64,000 bases of DNA from WTKD01 sp965243525 (GCA_965243525.1 OZ251568.1:1364001-1428000); one strand, 5' to 3'. Positions 33,996 to 43,192 are shown, numbered from the stretch's first letter. Notes: a model not told the origin generated them from the sequence alone. Translations and numbers: made by a program.

Positions 33996-35261
33996 TCAGG
34001 CCGATTTTGTCATTGAAATTGCAGGATGCGTAGAGTGAAGGAATTCAGATACATAGTCGTTGGTGATATTGATGAATCCTTTTTCCTTGTGTTTTTCAAT
34101 ATTGAAGATGAAGTCAAGAAGAATAGAGTCAACAATGCCATGCAGTCCTCGAGCTCCTACCAAAAATCTATTGGCATATTCAGCAATCGTGCGAATGGCA
34201 GATTCTTCAAATTGCAATTCTATATTGTTGAGTCCCAGCATTGTTTGATATTGCCGGATAATCGATTGATTAGAACTTGTTAATATCTTAACGAGGTCAT
34301 CAATGGTTAAGGCTAGCAACGGAGCAGTGAAAGAAAATCGACCAACGAATTCAGGAATCATGCCGTATTTTGTGAGATCCTCTGGTTGAACATATTGAAA
34401 TGTATCTTGATTCTGCCTGAGATGCTTGCCAGAAGCATTTGCCAAAAATCCAATGGACTGACGCGAAATTCTTGAACGAATAATCTGATCAAGTCCGACG
34501 AATGCACCACCACAAATAAACAATATGTTTTCTGTGTTAATCTGGAGCAATTCTTGGTTGGGATGCTTGCGCCCTCCCTGAATAGGAACGGAGGCAGTTG
34601 TTCCTTCGATGATTTTGAGCAGCGCTTGCTGCACTCCTTCACCAGAAACATCTCGGGTAATCGACATATTCTCTGCTTTACGTGCAATCTTATCTATTTC
34701 ATCGATGTAGATAATGCCACGTTCCGCAGATATGATATCGCCGCCAGCAGAACGATAGAGCTTGAGCAAAACATTCTCAACGTCTTCACCTACATATCCG
34801 GCCTCAGTGAGCGTAGTTGCATCTGCTATCGCAAAAGGAACACCTAAGCGATCAGCCAATGTTCGTGCAAGGAGTGTTTTCCCGGTACCTGTTGCACCCA
34901 AAAGTAAGACATTTGATTTTTCAAGGCGTAATTGATCAGTTTTGTCAGATGCAGTTGATCCCTGCCTTCTGGTATTGATCAACACTCTATGAAAATGGTT
35001 GTAAACCGCAACCGAAAGGGTTTTCTTTGCCTGCGTTTGCCCAATGACAAATTTATCGAGGTGTTCCTTGATTTCATGTGGAGCAGGAATCGATGAAAGC
35101 GATTTTAAACTTCGCATTTCCTGCTCTTCATCAAGAATCTTTTTGCATTGATTAATGCATTCATCACAAATCTGCACCGCTTCACCACGAATCATCACTC
35201 GTGCAATTGAAGCATGTTTTTTACAAAGAATGCATCGAACTGAATCACCCGGAGTATGCAC
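33996..35261 (-). CDS. clpX: ATP-dependent Clp protease ATPase subunit ClpX
   Basis: AAA+ unfoldase of 421 residues that feeds substrates to ClpP. The zinc domain has C10, C13, C32 and C35 (CILCKK ... CDECINQC). Walker A is LLGATGTGKTLLART, Walker B FIYIDEIDKIARK-like (GIIYIDEIDKI), the RIRGF-like/sensor region is FVGRFSFTAPL, and sensor 2 is GARGLHGIVDSIL. The start is GTG at 35261, which overlaps the clpP stop TAG by one base; AAGAGA serves as ribosome site. This is the usual tig-clpP-clpX order. Confidence 0.96.
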   Translation of the reverse strand: MHTPGDSVRCILCKKHASIARVMIRGEAVQICDECINQCKKILDEEQEMRSLKSLSSIPAPHEIKEHLDKFVIGQTQAKKTLSVAVYNHFHRVLINTRRQGSTASDKTDQLRLEKSNVLLLGATGTGKTLLARTLADRLGVPFAIADATTLTEAGYVGEDVENVLLKLYRSAGGDIISAERGIIYIDEIDKIARKAENMSITRDVSGEGVQQALLKIIEGTTASVPIQGGRKHPNQELLQINTENILFICGGAFVGLDQIIRSRISRQSIGFLANASGKHLRQNQDTFQYVQPEDLTKYGMIPEFVGRFSFTAPLLALTIDDLVKILTSSNQSIIRQYQTMLGLNNIELQFEESAIRTIAEYANRFLVGARGLHGIVDSILLDFIFNIEKHKEKGFINITNDYVSEFLHSTHPAISMTKSA

Positions 35262-35878
35262 TATGTTCTCTTTTCTAGAATTTTATCAACAAGACCATAC
35301 GTTAGCGCATCTTGCGCTGACATAAACAAATCGCGCTCAATATCGTGTATAATTTTTGTTTTCGTAGTTTTTGTGTCATTACTAAAATACTGGACAACTA
35401 TTTCTTTTATTCGCAGTAATTCTTTTGTTTGTACCTGAATATCAGCAGCCTGTCCGCGCACGCTTCCCCAAGGTTGATGAATGAGCACCCGTGCAGAAGG
35501 AAGAATAAATCGCTTCTCTTTTTCGCCGCCAGCGAGCAACAATGCAGCTATGCTTGCTGCCTGTCCAATGCAGATCGTTGAAATATCTGATTGCAGATAC
35601 TTCATAGTATCATAGATAGCAAGCCCAGCGGTCGCCACTCCTCCCGGAGAATTGATATAGAGATTTATGTCTTTTTCAGGATCCTGTGATTCCAACAACA
35701 ACAATTGTGCAATAACAAGATCAGCGGTGACATCGGTTATTTCACCGTCAAGAAATACGATTCGATCTTTGAGCAGTCGACTGAAAATATCATAAGAACG
35801 TTCACCGCCGCTTGTTTGTTCAATAATATACGGAACTAATGAATTGTTTTCTTGCTTATAATTTGTTAAGTATTTCAT
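35261..35878 (-). CDS. clpP: ATP-dependent Clp protease proteolytic subunit ClpP
   Basis: Self-compartmentalising serine protease subunit of 205 residues. Catalytic Ser109 lies in GQAASIAALLLAGG and His134 in LIHQPWGSVRGQAADIQ; the third residue, an Asp, is near ERDLFMSAQDAL. INLYINSPGG and AIYDTMKYLQSDISTICIG are standard. The ATG at 35878 overlaps the trigger-factor stop (ATGA), so translation is coupled. It is slightly longer at the N-terminus than E. coli ClpP's mature form, as in other species. Confidence 0.96.
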   Translation of the reverse strand: MKYLTNYKQENNSLVPYIIEQTSGGERSYDIFSRLLKDRIVFLDGEITDVTADLVIAQLLLLESQDPEKDINLYINSPGGVATAGLAIYDTMKYLQSDISTICIGQAASIAALLLAGGEKEKRFILPSARVLIHQPWGSVRGQAADIQVQTKELLRIKEIVVQYFSNDTKTTKTKIIHDIERDLFMSAQDALTYGLVDKILEKRT

Positions 35879-37233
35879 AGGCCTTCTACTGTATGTGTCG
35901 GTGCTTTTGATGTCTCATTGAGGAATGTCTTTCGAGAATCAAATGATTTTGAATCGCTGATCGTGGACTTTTCCAGAATCACCGCATTTAGTTTTCGTTC
36001 GAGAATCATGCTGCGTAGCCGTTCATACAGTCCATACTGTTTATACTGTGCAATCATCTCAGCTGTGGTTTCTGTGGTACCATTCAAGGTTTTGATCTCA
36101 TTTTCGATTTCCCCATCGGTTACCTGCAGTGTATACTGCTCGATTAGTTTTGATAATATGAGTTGATTCTTAACGCTCTTTTCAATGTCTGCATCAAGCT
36201 TCGTGTGTAGTTCTTCCTGGGTGATTTTGTTATCACGCAATGCATTTTGAGGATCTTCTGGAAAATGCTTGCGGATATATTGTTCGGCCTGGCGTGAAAA
36301 TTCGTTGTTGATCAATGACTCAGGTAATGCAATGGTAACTTGCTCCATGAATTGTTCGAGAATATTTGAAACAAAATATCTATTTTGGAGTTCGACAAGC
36401 TGTTCTTTTTGTTTTTCTCTTAGCGAGCGTTTCAAATCATCCAAGGTTGCATATTCTTCATTGATATCCTGTGCGAATTCATCATCTAGTTCTGGCAATG
36501 TCTTTTCAGATATAGATGAAACAGTGATTACTGCGGTTTTCTTTGTGCCTTCTTTTTCAATATCTATCGTTTTCGTGACATCTTTTTCTAGTCCAATTAC
36601 AGCATCTCCTAACCCAAGAGCGTCATCACCTGCAGTGCAGGTGAATCCCTTACGTCTTGTTTCTTCTATTTCGTTTCCAGCATCGTCGTGTTCCACGTAA
36701 TCAAGGGTGATCACATCGTTTTTAGCGATGCTATTCGTCTGTTTTTTGCGGACATCAGCATTTTGTTCCTGAAGATGGCGGAGTTCATCGGCGATATCTT
36801 CATCACTCACGTCAATATCTGCAGATGTTGCACTCATTGATTCGAGATCCGGAAGGACAAAATCAGGCATGACATCGTATTCAAATGAGAATTGCAATGG
36901 AGCATCCTTTTTGATTTCTGGAATCTCTTTTACGTTTGGTTCTGAAATAGGAATAGGAGGTCGTTCGTCTGCGTTTTCAGTGCTGTTGAACAATGCATCG
37001 TATTCTTGTGAGATAAGCGTTTGCAAGACATGCTTTTTGATATCATCTGCAAATTTACGTTCGATAACCGCATGAGGTGTTTTTCCCTTGCGAAAGCCAG
37101 GAATTTGAACATCATTTGTTAAGTCTGCAACTGCTTTTGCAAATGTTAGATTGACTGTTTCGTATGGAACTTCAATAGCGATACGAACATGGGACTCTGA
37201 GATTTTTTCAATTGTTTTTGTTGTATGTGACAT
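35875..37233 (-). CDS. tig: Trigger factor
   Basis: Ribosome-associated chaperone and peptidyl-prolyl isomerase, 452 residues. Residues 1-150 form the ribosome-binding domain with the signature VQIPGFRKGKTPHAVIERKF. Residues about 170-260 form the FKBP-type isomerase domain (NDVITLDYVEHDDAGNEIEETRRKG, LGLGDAVIGLEKD). The rest is the helical chaperone domain (LPESLINNEFSRQAEQYIRKH). The open frame runs further up to 37308 through tRNA-Gly, which cannot be coding; the start is ATG 37233 (MSHTTKTIEKISESHVRI). It overlaps clpP by four bases. Confidence 0.95.
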   Translation of the reverse strand: MSHTTKTIEKISESHVRIAIEVPYETVNLTFAKAVADLTNDVQIPGFRKGKTPHAVIERKFADDIKKHVLQTLISQEYDALFNSTENADERPPIPISEPNVKEIPEIKKDAPLQFSFEYDVMPDFVLPDLESMSATSADIDVSDEDIADELRHLQEQNADVRKKQTNSIAKNDVITLDYVEHDDAGNEIEETRRKGFTCTAGDDALGLGDAVIGLEKDVTKTIDIEKEGTKKTAVITVSSISEKTLPELDDEFAQDINEEYATLDDLKRSLREKQKEQLVELQNRYFVSNILEQFMEQVTIALPESLINNEFSRQAEQYIRKHFPEDPQNALRDNKITQEELHTKLDADIEKSVKNQLILSKLIEQYTLQVTDGEIENEIKTLNGTTETTAEMIAQYKQYGLYERLRSMILERKLNAVILEKSTISDSKSFDSRKTFLNETSKAPTHTVEGL

Positions 37234-37258
37234 ATGCTTAATTGATTCATATAGTGAC

Positions 37259-37330
37259 AGCGAGAGACGGGATTTGAACCCGCGACATCCACCTTGGCAA
37301 GGTGGCACTCTACCCCTGAGTTACTCTCGC
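37259..37330 (-). tRNA. tRNA-Gly (anticodon GCC)
   Basis: 72 bases. Acceptor GCGAGAG/CTCTCGC, anticodon stem CCACC/GGTGG with loop TTGCCAA, T arm GCGGGTTCAAATCCCGT, discriminator T. CCA not encoded. Last in a five-tRNA cluster running His-Arg-Lys-Leu-Gly on the minus strand before tig. Confidence 0.96.
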
Positions 37331-37346
37331 ATTCAGACACTTGCCT

Positions 37347-37428
37347 TGCGAGAGAAGGGACTCGAACCCTTATACCCAAAGGCACCAGATCCTAAATCTG
37401 ACGTGTCTACCAATTTCACCACTCTCGC
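37347..37428 (-). tRNA. tRNA-Leu (anticodon TAG)
   Basis: 82-base class II tRNA. Acceptor GCGAGAG/CTCTCGC is identical to that of the neighbouring tRNA-Gly. Anticodon stem TCAGA/TCTGG with loop TTTAGGA, long variable arm, T loop TTCGAGT, discriminator A. Reads CTA. Confidence 0.95.
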
Positions 37429-37469
37429 AGTACTTCTATAGTATACCAGAAACAGCACAGGTAGTGAAG

Positions 37470-37542
37470 TGAGCCGTGAAGGGCTCGAACCTTCGACCCG
37501 CAGATTAAGAGTCTGCTGCTCTACCATCTGAGCTAACGGCCC
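37470..37542 (-). tRNA. tRNA-Lys (anticodon CTT)
   Basis: 73 bases. Acceptor GGGCCGT/ACGGCTC with a G2-U71 pair, anticodon stem GCAGA/TCTGC with loop CTCTTAA, T loop TTCGAGC, discriminator A. Reads AAG. Confidence 0.95.
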
Positions 37543-37543
37543 A

Positions 37544-37617
37544 TACACCCGACAGGATTTGAACCTGTGACCTGCGGATTCGAAGTCCGACGCTCTATCC
37601 AGCTGAGCTACGGGTGC
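37544..37617 (-). tRNA. tRNA-Arg (anticodon TCG)
   Basis: 74 bases. Acceptor GCACCCG/CGGGTGT has a G1-U72 wobble at the end. Anticodon stem TCGGA/TCCGC with loop CTTCGAA, T loop TTCAAAT, discriminator A. One base from tRNA-Lys. Confidence 0.94.
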
Positions 37618-37620
37618 GTG

Positions 37621-37693
37621 GGTGGATGACGGGATTTGAACCCGCAACAACCAGAACCACAATCTGGCGCTCTACCGTTGAACTACATCCACC
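37621..37693 (-). tRNA. tRNA-His (anticodon GTG)
   Basis: Acceptor GTGGATG/CATCCAC with an encoded extra G at -1 (37693) opposite discriminator C, the histidine identity element. Anticodon stem CCAGA/TCTGG with loop TTGTGGT. First gene of the cluster; a promoter would lie in 37694-37797. Confidence 0.96.
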
Positions 37694-37797
37694 AAGTAAG
37701 AGGTATTATTCACCATATACTGCTGATTGTCAACAAAGTCGTTTTCCTGGAAAAACAACAGCTGCCCCTATTATAACAGAAAAATCAAAAATACCGC

Positions 37798-38568
37798 TCA
37801 ATATTTTAAAACATTATTCAAAAAATTTGCTATTCCTGAAGAATTTGGGTCATCAAACATCTCACGGGGGCTTCCGTGGGATTTGATAAGTCCATCCTCA
37901 AGATAGCAGATGTAATCAGCAACATTCCGGGCAAACCCCATGTGATGAGTAACCAAAACAAGATGGATGTCATCGTTACGTAATTCGCGTATCATATCCA
38001 AGACATCAACGGTGAACTCAGGATCAAGCGCAGAGGTTGGTTCATCCAAGGCGAGAAATTCAGGTTCTATCGCGATACTTCGCGAAATTGCTATTCGTTG
38101 CTTTTGTCCACCTGAAAGCTGATGTGGCCGTTTGTGTATGTGTTCATCAAGTTTAAAACGTTGCAATAAAGACATCGCCTTTGTGGTTGCATCTTCTTTT
38201 GAAAATCCATGGATCTTTGTTAATGGGAGAACGATGTTCTGCAATGCGTTCAAATGAGGGAACAAATTATACGATTGAAACACCATGCCAACGCGTTTTC
38301 GATATTCGCGCAGCTGGCGAGATCTTGCTTCGTTTCCTTGGGACAGCGTTGTCTGTTCTTGTGTCCCGTATAGCGCATTGTTGTTTACTCGAATACTTCC
38401 ATACTCGAATGACTGCAGGCCAGCGATGCACCGTAAGAGAGTTGTTTTTCCTCCCCCAGAGGGTCCAATGACGACCATTGCGTGGACAGATTCAAGATTC
38501 AGCGTTATCTTATCAAGAACTATTTGATCCCCAAAAGATTTTTTTAGGTTTTTAATTTCAAGGTGCAC
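37798..38568 (-). CDS. ABC transporter ATP-binding protein, polar amino-acid type
   Basis: ATPase of 256 residues. Walker A GPSGGGKTTLLRCIAGL, Q-loop GMVFQSYNLFPHLNALQNIVLP, signature LSGGQKQRIAISRSI, Walker B FLALDEPTSALDPE and the switch His in LVTHHMGFA. The GMVFQSYNLFPH and ALDPE sequences are typical of the GlnQ/HisP group. No permease or binding protein is nearby, so its partners are encoded elsewhere. It stands between the tRNA cluster and the LON-domain gene. Confidence 0.92.
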   Translation of the reverse strand: MHLEIKNLKKSFGDQIVLDKITLNLESVHAMVVIGPSGGGKTTLLRCIAGLQSFEYGSIRVNNNALYGTQEQTTLSQGNEARSRQLREYRKRVGMVFQSYNLFPHLNALQNIVLPLTKIHGFSKEDATTKAMSLLQRFKLDEHIHKRPHQLSGGQKQRIAISRSIAIEPEFLALDEPTSALDPEFTVDVLDMIRELRNDDIHLVLVTHHMGFARNVADYICYLEDGLIKSHGSPREMFDDPNSSGIANFLNNVLKY

Positions 38569-38623
38569 GAGAATAGTGTAGTTTGCATACTAGATTTTGA
38601 ACAGGGTAGGATTGTTCGACGTA

Positions 38624-39262
38624 TTAATTCAGTATGTTTTCTTTTTCAAAGGCCTCAGTAAGCTGCGACGATAATTCTTCAAACAAGACTTGCTTATAGA
38701 GTGATTCTTGTAAATGCTCTTCAATAAGCAATAGACGTTTCGGCAATGAGCGCATTTCAAGCAAGGCTTGTAATTCGAAGGTGCTGAACAAAGGGAGACT
38801 AGGTGCAAAAAATGACAGTTGAAATGGATTAATACTCTCTATAAAGGAAGCAGAATATCTAAATTGCGATGCAATAGCCCATTTTTTCAAGACCCTTTTT
38901 GTATAGATTAGTTGTTTATCTAATGCTCTTTTTCTGATTATCGGGAAATCGCGATACTGTTTCACCGCTGCATGGGGTATCATATCGACGGAAAAGCATT
39001 TTTTTATTTTAAAACGTTGTTCTCCCTGAATAAGGATATCGAGCATTCCTCCGCTACGCGCTGCAAGAAGTTTTTTTATGCTGACAAAGCATCCTATGTT
39101 TTGCGTAACTGAACCATTTCTGTAGACAAGTCCGATTTGTTCTTGTGATTGGTGGTGATGGAGAATGATTTTTCGTTCTTCGCGGGTATACACCTGGAAG
39201 GGAAGCGAACGCCCCGGAGTGATAATTGATTTAGTAAAAAAGACAGGGATTTTCTTATGCAT
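38624..39262 (-). CDS. LON substrate-binding (N-terminal) domain protein
   Basis: Protein of 212 residues resembling the N-terminal substrate-binding domain of Lon protease without ATPase or protease parts. The start IPVFFTKSIITPGRSLPFQVYTREERKIIL corresponds to the LPLFPLN-VLFPG-LPLHIFE-RY motif; GLVYRNGSVTQNIGCFVSIKKLLAARSGGMLDILIQGEQRFKI follows. C-terminal half is helical. The frame is open to 39370, but ATG 39262 overlaps the xthA stop by eight bases and has a ribosome-like CAGGT, so it is preferred. Stand-alone proteins of this type are widespread; their role is not well known. Confidence 0.75.
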   Translation of the reverse strand: MHKKIPVFFTKSIITPGRSLPFQVYTREERKIILHHHQSQEQIGLVYRNGSVTQNIGCFVSIKKLLAARSGGMLDILIQGEQRFKIKKCFSVDMIPHAAVKQYRDFPIIRKRALDKQLIYTKRVLKKWAIASQFRYSASFIESINPFQLSFFAPSLPLFSTFELQALLEMRSLPKRLLLIEEHLQESLYKQVLFEELSSQLTEAFEKENILN

Positions 39263-40019
39263 CGTTGACCTGCAGTGAGATGGGGCAATGATCAGACCCC
39301 GGAATATCCGCATGAATACGCGATTGAGCAATATGTGGCATAAACGAACTGTTTGCAAAAAAATAGTCAATCCGCCATCCTACATTGTTTTCTCGCGCTG
39401 TTCCGCGTGGTGACCACCATGTATACTGTCCTGCTTCGGTGTTAAAAGCACGAAAAGTATCAACATACCCAGCCTCTACGAATACATCGAGCCAGGCGCG
39501 TTCTTCAGGGAGATAGCCTGGGTTTTTTTCGTTGTCTTTTGGTCGAGCAAGATCAATTGGTTTATGGGCAATATTGTAGTCTCCACAAAGGACAATATTT
39601 TTCCCAGCTGACACATAGTGATTGCACAGCGATAGAATGTGGTGACAAAACGAGAGTTTATAGGGAAGGCGTGCTCCCTGTGCCTGCGAATTTGGAAAAT
39701 AGCAATTCATCAACACAAATGCATCAAATTCTAAGATCACTCCACGACCCTCAGAATCAAAGGCCGGATTTTCAAGATTGCTTATCTGTCTTGGCGTTTC
39801 TTTGGCATAGACGACGACTCCGCTATAGCCTTTCTTCTCAGCACTGCTCCAATACGATGTGTATGAAGGCAGGTTAATTAATGCATCATCGAGTTGTTCT
39901 TTTTGTGCCTTGGTCTCTTGAAGGCAAACGATGTCAGCGTTTGAGTTCTGTATATACTCAGATAAGCCTTTTTTTGCAGCGGCACGAATGCCATTTACGT
40001 TCCATGATATTATATTCAT
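39255..40019 (-). CDS. xthA: Exodeoxyribonuclease III
   Basis: AP endonuclease and 3'-5' exonuclease of 254 residues acting in base-excision repair. Motifs: WNVNGIRAAAKKGL, DIVCLQETKAQ (metal Glu), YSGVVVYAK, CGDYNIAHKPIDLARP, GQYTWWSPRGTARENNVGWRIDYF and the catalytic GSDHCPI. Length is normal for the ExoA/XthA family. Its start overlaps the stop of the upstream lipoprotein gene (40016-40019), and its stop overlaps the LON-domain start, so the region 38624-43192 is one packed transcription unit. Confidence 0.95.
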   Translation of the reverse strand: MNIISWNVNGIRAAAKKGLSEYIQNSNADIVCLQETKAQKEQLDDALINLPSYTSYWSSAEKKGYSGVVVYAKETPRQISNLENPAFDSEGRGVILEFDAFVLMNCYFPNSQAQGARLPYKLSFCHHILSLCNHYVSAGKNIVLCGDYNIAHKPIDLARPKDNEKNPGYLPEERAWLDVFVEAGYVDTFRAFNTEAGQYTWWSPRGTARENNVGWRIDYFFANSSFMPHIAQSRIHADIPGSDHCPISLQVNDA

Positions 40020-41314
40020 TGTTCAAAAGAGAAGAATACCGTTACTGGTGTTCTCGGTAATTCCTTCACATTGTTATCCTCTACATAGAGTTTCGGAATA
40101 AACAGGAGTCGAACTCCACTATTTTCTAGGGTATATGCAAAATGAATACGTTCACTGCTGCCATCGAAGACAAAGGCGATCACTCCATCTGCAAGAGAAG
40201 GGTCATCCAAGTGGGCAGAAAACAATACTGTTCCGGTGTTTGCGCTGCTTGTTGGGATAACATGAGGAACAAGCGATGCATAGTTGTTCCAGATAAAACT
40301 GCCATCGGCATCAAGAATAAGAATGCCATAAGTTGCGCTGACAAAACTCTTTGAACGAGTCACCAAAGCCTCAAGTAATGCTTGTCGCCTTTCTTGCTCT
40401 TGTTGTCGCAATGTTTGGATATAGGCAAGATCATTTTCTGCATCTCCAGCGGGGTCGATAAGTTTAACAAACTCATATCGTTGCAAACCGGCTTCTTGTT
40501 TGATATAGGCATATACGCGTGTTTCAGAAATAAATTCTAGCTCGATGGGGCTATTCTCAAGAAAAAAATGGTTTGGCTTTTTTGACTCTGTAATGGCAGT
40601 AAAAGGGTAGGTGTTTTTGTTGCCTGGCAATGTCAGGGTGAGGATTTGATCATGCGGATCAATGCCGATACCAAGACTGGTATTAAAACGGTCAAGGTCG
40701 ATGCGGTTGTTTTGGATGAATTCCTCGAAATAGGCAGGGCGCCACATCGTGTAGAACAACTGATCAATGATTTGTGATTTTTCTGCTCCATCACTCTCAG
40801 CCAATGTGTCGTAGACATCAAGATAATATCCAAATACCCATCCTCGTGTTCCATTTTGTGTAAGTACTTCATACCAATGTGAGATCAATCCAGATAGGTT
40901 TGTCTCTTCGGGATCTTTGTGGATTATTTTCACTATTTCATCTTCATCGAGGCGATAGATGATCTCTGCATTTGTTTTTTTCTCACTTCTGATGGGAAGG
41001 GAACGTTTTAACGAACTTCCATAGAGAGTCTTTAATATAGCAAAGGTTTCTGCAAACTGTTGTGCTTCTTGGCGAGAATTAAACTGAATCAGGCGCCAGG
41101 ATGGAGAAACATAGGTTTCTTTTTCAGCACGAAACGTTATTTGATCACGCAGCATTGATTTTTCAGTAATAGTGATACGAGTACCTGCTTCGATGCCCCA
41201 GAGGTCATCAGCCCACAGAATTACGCCGTGTCCGATGCCACGAGAACAGGATGGTAATAACACTATCCCTATAATGCAAATAGCTCTAAGGCATAAATTG
41301 ATCGTCTTTAACAA
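40016..41314 (-). CDS. Lipoprotein with SH3-like domain
   Basis: Exported protein of 432 residues beginning at TTG 41314 (no ATG is available before the signal). Lipobox LLPSC after a hydrophobic segment. Residues about 100-165 look like a bacterial SH3 domain (LPIRSEKKTNAEIIYRLDEDEIVKII ... HWYEVLTQNGTRGWVFGYYL). The rest is beta-rich and unrecognised. It overlaps the preceding gene by 29 bases and xthA by four. The cluster of three exported proteins (40016-43192) probably works together in the envelope, judging by its order alone. Confidence 0.7.
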   Translation of the reverse strand: MLKTINLCLRAICIIGIVLLPSCSRGIGHGVILWADDLWGIEAGTRITITEKSMLRDQITFRAEKETYVSPSWRLIQFNSRQEAQQFAETFAILKTLYGSSLKRSLPIRSEKKTNAEIIYRLDEDEIVKIIHKDPEETNLSGLISHWYEVLTQNGTRGWVFGYYLDVYDTLAESDGAEKSQIIDQLFYTMWRPAYFEEFIQNNRIDLDRFNTSLGIGIDPHDQILTLTLPGNKNTYPFTAITESKKPNHFFLENSPIELEFISETRVYAYIKQEAGLQRYEFVKLIDPAGDAENDLAYIQTLRQQEQERRQALLEALVTRSKSFVSATYGILILDADGSFIWNNYASLVPHVIPTSSANTGTVLFSAHLDDPSLADGVIAFVFDGSSERIHFAYTLENSGVRLLFIPKLYVEDNNVKELPRTPVTVFFSFEQ

Positions 41315-42179
41315 TGACTAAGACCCTTCCTTTTTTTAATAAATTGATTAACTGTTCAGAATGCAGTATGCGGTGCGTATCATAGGTATCAAGCACGATA
41401 TCAGTTGGATACACGCCGTTTATCTTTGTAGCAGCGATACGCAACGGATAGAGCCCTATGCGATGTACGAAGGGAGTTTCATCGAGGGAAGTTGTATAGG
41501 CGAGAATTCCCCATGATGCATATGCATCGCTATCATACTGTTCACGCTTCAGAAGTGGTTGCAAATCTCCGCCATAGATTTCAGGAAAGAGTGACACTTG
41601 CAAATGCACCTGTTCAGCAGTGCCGACGAGTGGCAATGGTTCTTGAGCATAGATAACGATTCCGGTGCTATCTTGTGTACTTCTCCAGGGGAGAAACCGC
41701 TGGATGGGAACATCTTGAATAGGGTGATAAAACAGTTCGGTGATAAGCGGATACAAGGGTTGAGCGTATTCCAGAGTGACTGTGGTAAAATCTGGACTAA
41801 CCCTCGATTGTGTAGGTAAAATAGTTGAGAGTCTGCGTGCAAGTTGTGGGCGTAGATGGGGATTTAATTCGATTTCTTCCTCAATGGTATAGAGTGAGTC
41901 GAGTTTCCAAGGGCGCAGCAAGGATTCAAAACGCGCAGGAAATTCCTTGTTGAATGCGTGTTGTAGCTTTTGTGCGGCGATGAGTTGGTCTGGCTGATTC
42001 AGCTCTAATGCAAGAACGACTTGCAGCAATATGGTTGTTGTTGCCCAGTCAACGTGCAGTGATTCTGAAATAATAGGTGCGGAGGGCTGTTCTTGTGCAT
42101 GGGCGGGGAATATGCCAACTATGCAATAAAAAATGATGAAGCACCATAAACATCGTCTTTGAAAAATAGAATTACTCAT
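41286..42179 (-). CDS. Secreted protein of unknown function
   Basis: Protein of 297 residues from ATG 42179, which overlaps the previous stop as ATGA; the frame is open to 42215 but that extension would precede the signal peptide. Signal peptide ends CIVGIFPAHAQ. The mature part has mixed helices and strands (LLQVVLALELNQPDQLIAAQKLQHAFNKEFPARFESLLRPW; YSLESL-like LDSLYTIEEEIELNPHLRPQLARRL) and ends with a beta region (LYPLRIAATKINGVYPTDIVLDTYDTHRIL). No family recognised. Middle gene of the three-gene envelope cluster. Confidence 0.65.
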   Translation of the reverse strand: MSNSIFQRRCLWCFIIFYCIVGIFPAHAQEQPSAPIISESLHVDWATTTILLQVVLALELNQPDQLIAAQKLQHAFNKEFPARFESLLRPWKLDSLYTIEEEIELNPHLRPQLARRLSTILPTQSRVSPDFTTVTLEYAQPLYPLITELFYHPIQDVPIQRFLPWRSTQDSTGIVIYAQEPLPLVGTAEQVHLQVSLFPEIYGGDLQPLLKREQYDSDAYASWGILAYTTSLDETPFVHRIGLYPLRIAATKINGVYPTDIVLDTYDTHRILHSEQLINLLKKGRVLVIVKDDQFMP

Positions 42180-43192
42180 AGAGTGTCTCCGAAGAATATA
42201 CCAGCCCATTCCCAATTACCATGTACACTATTATCTGCAGGAAAATCAACTCTTTTAAAATAAAAATACCAGGTGGGAATACGATAGGACCAACCCCAGG
42301 TGCGCAGATAGGCTTCTTTCGCATTTGATGCGGAATCAAGTCGTGATGAATACTGGACTGTTGAGCGGCGCAAAAAAGGAGTTATATTGAACGTTCGAAT
42401 GCTGGAGTTTTCGTCGAACAACTCCTGGTTCCAACTCATCGTGAAAAAAGAATCCTTTGCGCGGTATCGAAGCAGACGAGAGGTGTCTTTTTGGGCAAGT
42501 GCTGATCGTATATTTGCGACCAAGGTATCTAGTGAATTAAACGTCCACGAGCGATCACTGTTGTATCGTGAAACCCAGTGAAGCACTTGTTTGTAGCGAT
42601 ACGATTCATAGTTTGTTTCCAACGAAAGGTATTCAAGATAGGCTTGATACATCTCTGACCAGTGACCCATGTCGTTATAATGCTGTGCAATGGTGTACAA
42701 ATTGTTTGCTTGTTGTGCATCAGTGCTAGCAGGGTGTTGATTCTTTGCAAGAAGGGCAGACGTTTGCTCCCATGGGCGTGTGCTCAGTTGTGAGAGCAAG
42801 GTAAAACTCTCTTGTTGTATCGAAATACCCTCCACGTTGATATTGCTAGCGATTGCCCTACGTGCGTATACGCAGGCGAGTTCTTTTTGTCCCTGTTCAG
42901 CATAGTTGCGTGCTATTAGATAGATATAGTAGGAATGGAAGGGATTGTCGGGGTTCTGCTGTATGTGTTCAAGTAGGAAGGGGACGATATATTCAGTTTT
43001 GTTGTTGTTTTGTAGGATAGAGAGTATTTGTAATACTATTCCATGGGCATTACTTGGGGAATTACGAGAATTCTCGTATTGCTCCCACAAAAAATTGTTG
43101 TCGACCACCGCATAAAAAGGTGATTCCGGAGAATGTGAACAGGCTCCAAATGTCGCAACAAGGAGAAAAAAACAAATTACTCGCGGTGACAC
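42176..43192 (-). CDS. Lipoprotein with TPR-like helices
   Basis: Exported lipoprotein of 338 residues beginning at GTG 43192. Lipobox TFGAC follows a short hydrophobic core. Residues about 60-210 look like helical hairpins of TPR type (YYIYLIARNYAEQGQKELACVYARRAI; NNLYTIAQHYNDMGHWSEMYQAYLEYLSL). The C-terminal third is beta-rich and ends WYFYFKRVDFPADNSVHGNWEWAGIFF. First gene of the envelope cluster and divergently transcribed from icd; the 84-base gap between them must hold both promoters. Confidence 0.7.
   Translation of the reverse strand: MSPRVICFFLLVATFGACSHSPESPFYAVVDNNFLWEQYENSRNSPSNAHGIVLQILSILQNNNKTEYIVPFLLEHIQQNPDNPFHSYYIYLIARNYAEQGQKELACVYARRAIASNINVEGISIQQESFTLLSQLSTRPWEQTSALLAKNQHPASTDAQQANNLYTIAQHYNDMGHWSEMYQAYLEYLSLETNYESYRYKQVLHWVSRYNSDRSWTFNSLDTLVANIRSALAQKDTSRLLRYRAKDSFFTMSWNQELFDENSSIRTFNITPFLRRSTVQYSSRLDSASNAKEAYLRTWGWSYRIPTWYFYFKRVDFPADNSVHGNWEWAGIFFGDTL

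Noticed and set aside
37234..37308. Upstream extension of the trigger-factor frame
   Set aside because: It runs through tRNA-Gly; the family start is ATG 37233.
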